Positions 57,730 to 64,000 of a stretch of 64,000 nt of DNA are shown here, one piece after another. The stretch's first letter is position 1. Every line of letters begins with the position of its first letter. Both the position numbers and the translations under genes were made by a program. The stretch lies in the NCBI GenBank assembly GCA_028564925.1, contig CM053027.1:242241149-242305148 (forward strand), read 5' to 3'. The stretch is from Lithobates sylvaticus. Its lineage: Eukaryota > Chordata > Amphibia > Anura > Ranidae. Below the pieces are notes generated by a model. It worked only from the letters and a program-made list of their open reading frames with translations, was not told the origin of the DNA and did not search any database.

Positions 57730-57880
57730 GGGACATGGGCGACAGGGTCACATGTTCATGTCACATGGTGACCCCGCCCCCTTGCGATGTCACAGTCCCC
57801 AGCATCCTCCGGGACTGTGACAACACAAGGGGGCGGGGTCACCATGTGACATGTGCATGTGACCCTGTCGCCCATGTCCC

Positions 57881-57888
57881 TATATAAG
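57881..57888 (+). promoter_or_regulatory. TATA-like box in the right arm of the palindrome
   Basis: 'tatataag' in a GC-rich setting (cccatgtccc before it, tccgagctcagagcggcac after it) would place a transcription start near 57912 on the plus strand. That it is active is inference. Confidence 0.45.
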
Positions 57889-57911
57889 TCCGAGCTCAGA
57901 GCGGCACAGGC

Positions 57912-58365
57912 ATTCCGGGCAGAGAGAGCGTCGGTCAACATCGGAAGAAGAAGAAGAACAAGAAGGACAAGAAGGAGGACAAGAAGAAGAAGAAGGCGCC
58001 GGCGGCGCGGAAGACGACGACCGCCGCAAGAACAGAAGAGACCCCCGGAAGACCCCCGAAGGCGGATCGAGACCCCCAGACGACGGCGGCGACGACGAAG
58101 AAGGTAGCCGGACACCTCCCCTCGTGAAAGAGCTAGGTAAAAGAGCAGAAGAGAGGGAGGAGTCCGGCGAGAAGACCCCCAAGACGGAAGAAGACCCCCG
58201 AAGGCGGATCGAGACCCCCAGACGCGGCGACGACGAAGAAGGTAGCCGGACTCCCCTCGCTCGGTAAAAGAGCTTGGTAAATGGCGGGGGAGTCCGGCGA
58301 GAAGACCCCCAAGACGGAAGAAGACCCCCGGAGCAGTGCAATAAACTATTTTTTCAAAAGTGTGG
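57912..58365 (+). ncRNA. Hypothetical transcript of the right arm
   Basis: The stretch between the TATA-like box and the AATAAA is rich in purine triplets (gaagaagaagaagaac, ggacaagaagaagaag) and ends before 'gtgtgggtgtttttttt'. One frame reads a Lys/Ala/Thr-rich chain (KKKKKAPAARKTTTAA) but has no ATG downstream of the TATA box. I therefore list it as a possible non-coding transcript; its mirror lies at about 57243-57698 on the minus strand. Confidence 0.25.
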
Positions 58366-58376
58366 GTGTTTTTTTT
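58340..58376 (+). terminator. Poly(A) signal with GT-rich downstream element, right arm
   Basis: AATAAA at 58340-58345 is followed within 20 bp by 'gtgtgggtgtttttttt', the usual arrangement of a Pol II 3' end. Confidence 0.5.
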
Positions 58377-59195
58377 ACTTTACATTTTACACCTTAGGTG
58401 AATGGGTAGGGGTACATCGTACCCCATACTCATTCACATAGGGTGGGGGGCCCCTTATTAAAGGGGGTTCCCAGATTCCGATAAGCCCCCGCCCGCAGAC
58501 CCCCGACAACCAACGGCCAGGGTTGTCGGGAAGAGGCCCTTGTCCTCATCAACATGGGGACAAGGTGCTTGGGGTGGGGGGGCCGCACGGCCCCCCTTTC
58601 CCCAGGGCACCCCCCATGTTGAGGGCACGCGGCCTGGTACGGCTCAGGAGGGGGGGGGCGCTCGTTCGTCCCCACCCCTTTCCTGGCCTGCCAGGCTGCG
58701 TGCTCGGATGAGGGTCTGACATGGATTTGGGGGGAACCCTCACGCCGTTTTTTTCGGCGTGGGGATTCCCTTTAAATCCATGCCAGTTCACGGAGCTAGC
58801 GCGGCGGCAGTAACTGCCTACGCTAGCTACGTAACCTAAAGTCACGTGCTAAATGAACGGACTTGCCGATGAGCGGCAAGTCCTTCATTTCAAAAGTCCC
58901 GCGGACTTGCCCACTACGGCGGGATTGTCCGCTGGACTTCCAAGTCCAGCGGATAATTTGAAAACAAAACCTGAAACTTTAGTCCGCCGTACTTTGGCGC
59001 CAAAAAGTCCGCCGCGCCCACACACGAGGGGATTATCCGCTGGACTTCAGTCCAGAGGATAATCCCGCGGGATTGTCCCTTCGTGTGTACGCGGCCTTAG
59101 TTTACCCTAATCAACCCTAATTAACTCTTTTCCCTATTCCTTTCAACTTTTATCTTCCTGTTTTGTTTTTTATTTCTATTGTTATTAACCATAAT

Positions 59196-59645
59196 ATTTA
59201 AACCACTTGCCGTCTATTGACGTCCTCCCAGAACAGCACCCCCCGCAGCAAGCTCTGTGTTCTTTGGACACGACCGATCACAGATTGGGGTAAAGCGCCA
59301 ATCACAGTGGCTGTTTACCAAGTGATCACCTGTGTGTAATCACAGCTGATCAGGATGTAAACACACTTTCTAGTTATCAGCATTCCTTTCCTCACGCTGT
59401 CATAGAGCGAGGAGAGGAGAGAGACGGTAATCAGCTAGTGTGAAAGGGGACATCTGCACTGATAATCAGGGCACTGATCCTTAGTGCCCTGATTATCAAT
59501 GCAGCCCCAACAGGGCCCATAAGTGCTGCCTATCAGTGCCAACCAGTGCCCGTCAGTGCGGCCAGTGCCCATCAGTGCCGCCTATCAATGCAGCCTCATC
59601 AGTGCAGCCTATCATTTCCCCCTCATCAGTGCCCATGGTGCGCAT
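59196..59645 (+). mobile_element. TTAA-family dispersed repeat, truncated
   Basis: Starts 'aaaccacttgccgtctattg' and includes 'tcacctgtgtgtaatcacag' and the inverted pair 'ataatcagggcactgat'/'agtgccctgattatca'. It ends in the 'gtgcccatcagtgccgcc' array also seen at 1-235 in the opposite orientation. Confidence 0.65.
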
Positions 59646-60473
59646 ATTGCTTTTTTTTTTTTTTATTCTACCTAAAACACACTGACACTACCTGGCTCTG
59701 ATACTAATTACATTTTTTTACCCCCCCCCCCCCCAAAAAAAATACTTACCCTGACCACAACAATAACCTAGATCCAACCTTGATTTAGACATTTTTCTCT
59801 TTCTTTATTTTTCAATTTTTTACTATTCTTTTTAATCTCCGGCAAGGCCAGAAAGATACAAATGTATCTTTCTCTACATTCAGAAGAGAAAGTAAATACA
59901 GGGGTGGGCTGCATAGGGACCAATTACTGTAATAAGCAATCAGAGGCTATTCACAGCAATCAGGTGACCCAGAACTGGGAGCCCCAGGTCCCGATTAATA
60001 GTACGAGACCTCCCAATCTCTGCAATCCATGCTGCACAGTGAACTCCCAGCAAAGAGACAGGTACGCAGACATGCGGCCTCACGGATAAAGGCCTACATA
60101 AGTGAGGCCACATATCTGCGCATGGGGTAGGCAGGAAGGAATTCATTTTATTTAGGTGCCCCATATAAAAAATGCAAAACTAAAAAAAATCAACTTTATT
60201 TAAATTGCAAATAACTTTGCAATGTTTTGTACCAGTATCATCATTTTCGTGTAATTTTAAACAAGAAAAATTATAGAATATAATTGACATGTTTATTTTA
60301 CAATAACATTGCTTTTTTTTTTTTTAAACAAACACTGGTCAAAAAACAAAAAGTACTTTTATAGTTTTGTTACTGTTTTTGTGCAAATAATTGCACAAAA
60401 AGTTCATATTTGAAAGACTTTGTTTTACAAAAAGAAAGCCCAGTTTGTCCTTAAAAATAATTTATCTGTTGTC
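59646..60473. other. Unassigned stretch with homopolymer runs
   Basis: T run at 59651-59664 and C run at 59721-59734. No gene or repeat end recognised. Confidence 0.4.
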
Positions 60474-61541
60474 TTAAAGAGGTATTGAACCCAAAAGCAA
60501 ACCCTTATTATATTGCACTTTACTAATTCTTACATTGCAGCTTATCAATTCTTAGATGTGATAACTGCATTCGTTTTCTTCTTTCAGGCTTTCTTTACTT
60601 TTTTGCCTGGTGATCTGGCGAGTGAGTCTATTTTTCAATTGAACAGGGTGTCCTGCAGAATTAACAGTTACAGGGTCAAGACAAACCATTTACCACTGAC
60701 GTGAGTGCTTACAATTGTAAGCTTTTATTTACAGCATGTAAAAAATGTATCCTAAATGGAAAAAAGCTATTGCTGTGACTGATTAAAAAGTGGAAGCTGT
60801 GCATCACCCACCAGACACTCAGTTACACATATTCTTCTAGCAGCTAGGCTTAGTGTAATGAGACTCTGGAAAAACTGTCACCCCCCCCCCCCCCCCCTAA
60901 TGTGCCTGAAACGCTAGACTTGATTCATAAGCATTGTAAATATGAACGTATGCTTGCCTCTACTAGGAGCTCCTAGGGATATCACGTTCCTTATGGCACC
61001 CTGGCTGCACCAATTATACCCACCTTGACCCCCTCGGTGCCCTTTTCAATACCTGTCCTTCCTTGCACATGGATAGTCCCACTAGGCACTAACATCCTAC
61101 AGCTACTGCCCGACTTAGTTAGCCACTGGAACCCACCCTGGTTGTTGTTTCTATATTTCTATCAATGTTACGGCTCTGTAGCTGAATTTATATTTGAATA
61201 TGACTCAAGTGTATTTTTGTCTTGTTGACATGTATTGTTTACCACATCTATAGTTTTACATTTTTTTTGATCTATGTATTGATCTGCTGTGAAAAATTCT
61301 AAATAACACAAATGCAACAGAAAACGTGTAAGCTGGAGTTTGGTTTCAATCCGTTAGATGTATTAGCAGATTTAGCTATGCTAACACTCCCTTCGCACCA
61401 GATTAACATTGCTGAAAGTGTATTACTGGCCAGATCACCATGTGAAAACGGAGAAAAGAAAAATGAATGCAGCCACCGCATCTAAGGTTCTGCAAGCTGC
61501 AATATGTTACATTTTTGGTTTTGAAATTCGTACTGCTTTAA
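60474..61541. mobile_element. MITE 'ttaaagaggtattgaaccca', enlarged
   Basis: The left end ttaaagaggtattgaaccca and the right end 'gaaattcgtactgcttta' are inverted relatives of the 25901-27317 family. The inner 'attcttagatgtgataactg' and 'tgcagccaccgcatctaagg' pair up. The middle (about 60880-61340) starts with a C run and has no counterpart in sister copies, so it is probably a separate insertion. Confidence 0.6.
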
Positions 61542-62277
61542 GTAATTAAGTTATTGGCAAACACGCCCATAGCAGAAATGTAAAATCTGCTCCGGTCCAT
61601 AGAGGGTGTGTACAAGTGTGAGAAGGGAGGTGGTTAAAAGTGGCAAGACCTTGCGTGTCTTATAATAGCATGAATTGGCCACATATTTGTTTGCATCCTG
61701 CTATGTCTACTATGAAAACATCCTTCGTCCATACATCTTCCATCAGATATAGTTCCACAGAACTTATTTGCAAATCGCACTTCAAACATTTGTACAGACT
61801 GGTATATTGCCAGATAATCTCAGAAAGGCTTTTGTGGCCTTCCCACAATTATAAACAAAGATCAACAAAGGCATTTGCTAGTTACATTAAGATCACTGTA
61901 GTATTTCTTCTCCCAAATATTCTTAATGGTATAAACGAATGCAATCCTTTTAATCCGAGTCCAAGACCACACACATACCCTTTCTAAAACAGTCACTAAA
62001 TATTGCAGATACAGTATATTTGCTGCATACAATCTTCCTCTAAAAAAGGTTGCATCGTACATAGAAAACTTTCTTAAAGACAAACATATTTGTGTGATAG
62101 AAAAAAAGAATACGAGTGCTTATACTTCCAATATCACTTCTGCATATAGGACAGCTAAACGCATTGGTGCCAGTGTGAGGCTTCTCTTTATGTAGCATAT
62201 TATGCAAATATTATGCTATATTACATGTCTACAGATTTTTAAAACACAGAAAACAGCTAAAGTTTATAGTATATATA
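61542..62277. other. Unassigned intron
   Basis: No gene or repeat ends recognised; the overlapping open frames near 61640-62083 show no known family. Confidence 0.4.
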
Positions 62278-62698
62278 CAGGGGGTCCCCTACTTACAAAC
62301 ATCCGACTTACAAACGACTCCTACTTGCAAACGTAGGGAGACAACAGGAAGTGAGAGGAAATCCATCCCTAGGAAGGGAAATTCACTCCTGTAAGAGTTA
62401 AAGTGGGAAAAAGGTGTCTCCACTGATGATTTATCACCAGTCCATGTTTCTCTAACAACCCAAAATTTTCAAAATCCAATTGTCATTGGGACAGAAGGTG
62501 AGGTGAAATCTTCTGAACAGGGGCACAGACAGCAAAACAAATGTTGCAGGGGTGATAACCCTTCTCTATGTTATCTAAAAAACTTAAAAATAGATTTTTT
62601 GGCTGGAGCTACACTTGTACCTGTTCCGACTTACAAACAGATTCAACTTAAGAACAAACCTACAGTCCCTATCTTGTTTGTAACCCAGGGACCCCCTG
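62278..62698. mobile_element. Tc1/mariner-type MITE
   Basis: TA flanks both sides. The ends cagggggtcccctacttac and gtaacccagggaccccctg are inverted copies, followed by 'tccgacttacaaac' and its partner 'tccgacttacaaacag' at both sides. 421 bp, non-coding. Confidence 0.9.
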
Positions 62699-62864
62699 TA
62701 TGATCAAAATCGGATAGATATACAACACAAGGAAGGGGGTAAACAGGGTCTATGGATTTTGCAGAAAGCACCCTTTCACAAACTTTGGTGGAAAATTCAG
62801 CCATACAGTCTGGTAATTTTTACAAAAAGTCACAATATAATACACGATTTAAAAAAAAAAAATA

Positions 62865-63361
62865 CTTAGCGAAAGTGTAAACCCAATTCATGAAATTTGA
62901 GCTGGGCACATAACTGCAGTGTTTTCTTATCTCTCTTCAAAGCCCTGAGTCCCGTGTATTTCTCCTGCTCCGTTTTTCTATTATCAGCATGATAACCTCT
63001 GACAAGTTCTCCGACACATGGGATAAAAACAAGCTGAATTTTGTGTCAGGGGGGGTGCTATAAATAGATTAGCAGAAAGCTGCTCTACTCACAGCATAGC
63101 TCTGAAAGTATCTGCCTATGTGGAGGGGGGTGTGTGCCTTTCCTCCAATCAGCTGTCTCCCAGTGTAATCCAACACTACACTGCTACCACTGAATGAGGA
63201 AGTGAAAATTCTAACACAATGTGCACTTTCTAAACAGTATATAAAGCTGAAGACAGCAGATACACATGTAAAACTTATGTAGGATGATTTGTTTCATCTA
63301 TATGTAACATCTGAGGCTGTTCACTTCACCGGTTATATGTGAAGGTTTACGTCCACTTTAA
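62865..63361. mobile_element. MITE-like block 'gaaagtgtaaaccc...ggtttacgtccacttta'
   Basis: The inner left 'gcgaaagtgtaaacccaat' and the right end 'gaaggtttacgtccacttta' are inverted relatives of the 'aaagtggttgtaaac' family. The interior is unassigned. Confidence 0.5.
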
Positions 63362-64000
63362 GAGCAGGTGGTGCCCTCATGACCGTTGATATGGTAGTAC
63401 AGCCAGCCCTCCTGTACTGGGCCCGAGCCCGGGCCCCATCAGTTCAAAAAGGGGGGCCTAGGCACCTGCTGAGCAGGAGGGCAGGCTCTACTATTTTTTT
63501 GCAGACACTAATCCTCTTCTGCCTCCCCCTGCAGCACTGCCAGCTTCTCCTTGTCTTTCTCCCTACAGCTTCACTGCAGGGGGTTTGCAGGGGGTTTGGT
63601 TTCTAGCACATGCGCCCCTTCCATCTGCTGTCTGGGCCCCCCTGTGTGCCTCTTTTCCCTGCCAGCTTCCCTCTTTTCCTCTCCTCCTGGCAACTGCTGC
63701 GGGCACACAGGGGGATGTTTCAGGATGGAAAGGCTGTCAGTTATATAATTTATTGGCCCCTTACTTTCCTAAAGGAACACAGTAAGTGATCGGTACCAAT
63801 CACTCTTGTGTCCATTCATTACTGAAGCATAACGGTGTTTACCATGCTTCCATTTGTGAATGAGCAAGAAGCCTCAGAGCGCTTCAAATTCATTCATCTG
63901 TGCAGTTGAGGCTGCAGAGAAAGGGTCTGATAAATCTATGTCCTCAGACACTTCCGCCGCGGGGGGAGTCAGGTACGCTGTATGGGGCCCTGTGATTTAT
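63362..64000. other. Unassigned stretch, GC-rich repeat-like parts
   Basis: 'tactgggcccgagcccgggc' (63416-63436) and the last 50 bp (ccgccgcggggggagtcagg) look like dispersed repeat pieces. No gene was recognised before the window ends. Confidence 0.35.

Larger units (their letters stand above)
56573..59096. mobile_element. 2.5 kb palindromic Harbinger-like element with mirrored transcription signals
   Basis: TTA flanks both sides (56570-56572, 59097-59099). The ends tgcctcgtacacacg and cgtgtgtacgcggcc are inverted. Nearly the whole element is one inverted repeat: left arm 56573-57799, right arm 57811-59096, with a centre of about 11 bp between gggactgtgaca words. The right arm holds an extra segment of about 60 bp near 58485-58545 and each arm has small indels. 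Each arm has a TATA box near the centre and AATAAA further out. No transposase gene is visible, so it would depend on another element for movement. Confidence 0.93.
28906..64000 (-). other. PLXNA2 5' intron (partial)
   Basis: Everything upstream of the first coding exon is non-coding, and no other host gene was recognised on either strand. It is read as the large 5' intron of PLXNA2, possibly including exon 1 and promoter sequence that I could not identify. Repeats within it are listed separately. Confidence 0.6.

Noticed and set aside
57296-58341. Open frames of up to about 150 residues on both strands in the palindrome
   Set aside because: They are low-complexity Arg/Lys/Ser/Leu frames caused by gaagaag and cggcgg triplets; none has a family resemblance, and those with ATG start upstream of the TATA-like boxes.
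28906-64000. PLXNA2 exon 1 and promoter
   Set aside because: GC-rich candidates (for example 48450-48560, 56800-58800) proved to be MITE or palindrome sequence; no CpG island with a donor outside repeats was found.

Overview
The window is vertebrate nuclear DNA, most likely from a ranid frog. The host gene is plexin A2 (PLXNA2) on the minus strand, recognised from a conserved sema domain with intact splice sites. The frog assignment is inference from recalled repeat families (repeats with TTAA ends, MITEs whose ends read like 'gtgtgaacccagcctta', L1-clade LINEs, a Penelope-like element and a tRNA-derived SINE); no database search was possible.

Gene layout: the first coding exon of PLXNA2 lies at 27623-28819, with 5' UTR to about 28905. 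The next coding exon lies at 5371-5553. Both splice in phase 0 and together encode 460 N-terminal residues: the signal peptide and most of the sema domain, which in plexins binds semaphorins. Everything else is intron. The intron between the two exons is 22,069 bp. The 5' intron (28906-64000) leaves the window without showing exon 1. The intron after 5371 runs off the other end (1-5370). No other host protein gene was found.

Repeats, left to right: a TTAA-ended repeat (1-513); a 5'-truncated L1-clade LINE with a clear target site duplication (1477-4643); MITEs (6.1-9.5 kb); two tandem 1.4-2.1 kb units, each made of T-rich DNA and a 31-bp minisatellite (10930-14436); a Tc1 remnant nested in a MITE (15.1-16.2 kb); a hAT MITE (18.5 kb); a local duplication (20.0 and 23.4 kb) enclosing a foldback Tc1 copy, an L1 tail and a TTAA repeat; a Penelope-like fragment (24.2-25.3 kb); and a Harbinger-like element nested in a MITE (25.9-27.3 kb).

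Upstream of the gene: a near-perfect 0.5 kb palindrome (32.3-32.8 kb), a 1.5 kb TTAA element (33.1-34.6 kb), many MITEs, a chimera carrying the 5' end of U2 snRNA (47.9 kb), a three-layer nested insertion (50.4-51.5 kb), and a 2.5 kb Harbinger-like palindrome (56573-59096). Each arm of that palindrome carries a TATA-like box and a poly(A) signal pointing outward. I consider it the most unusual structure here. Long stretches at 6.4-8.1, 37.9-41.4, 46-47.5 and 51.5-53.7 kb look repeat-poor and may hold regulatory DNA, but nothing in the sequence proves it.
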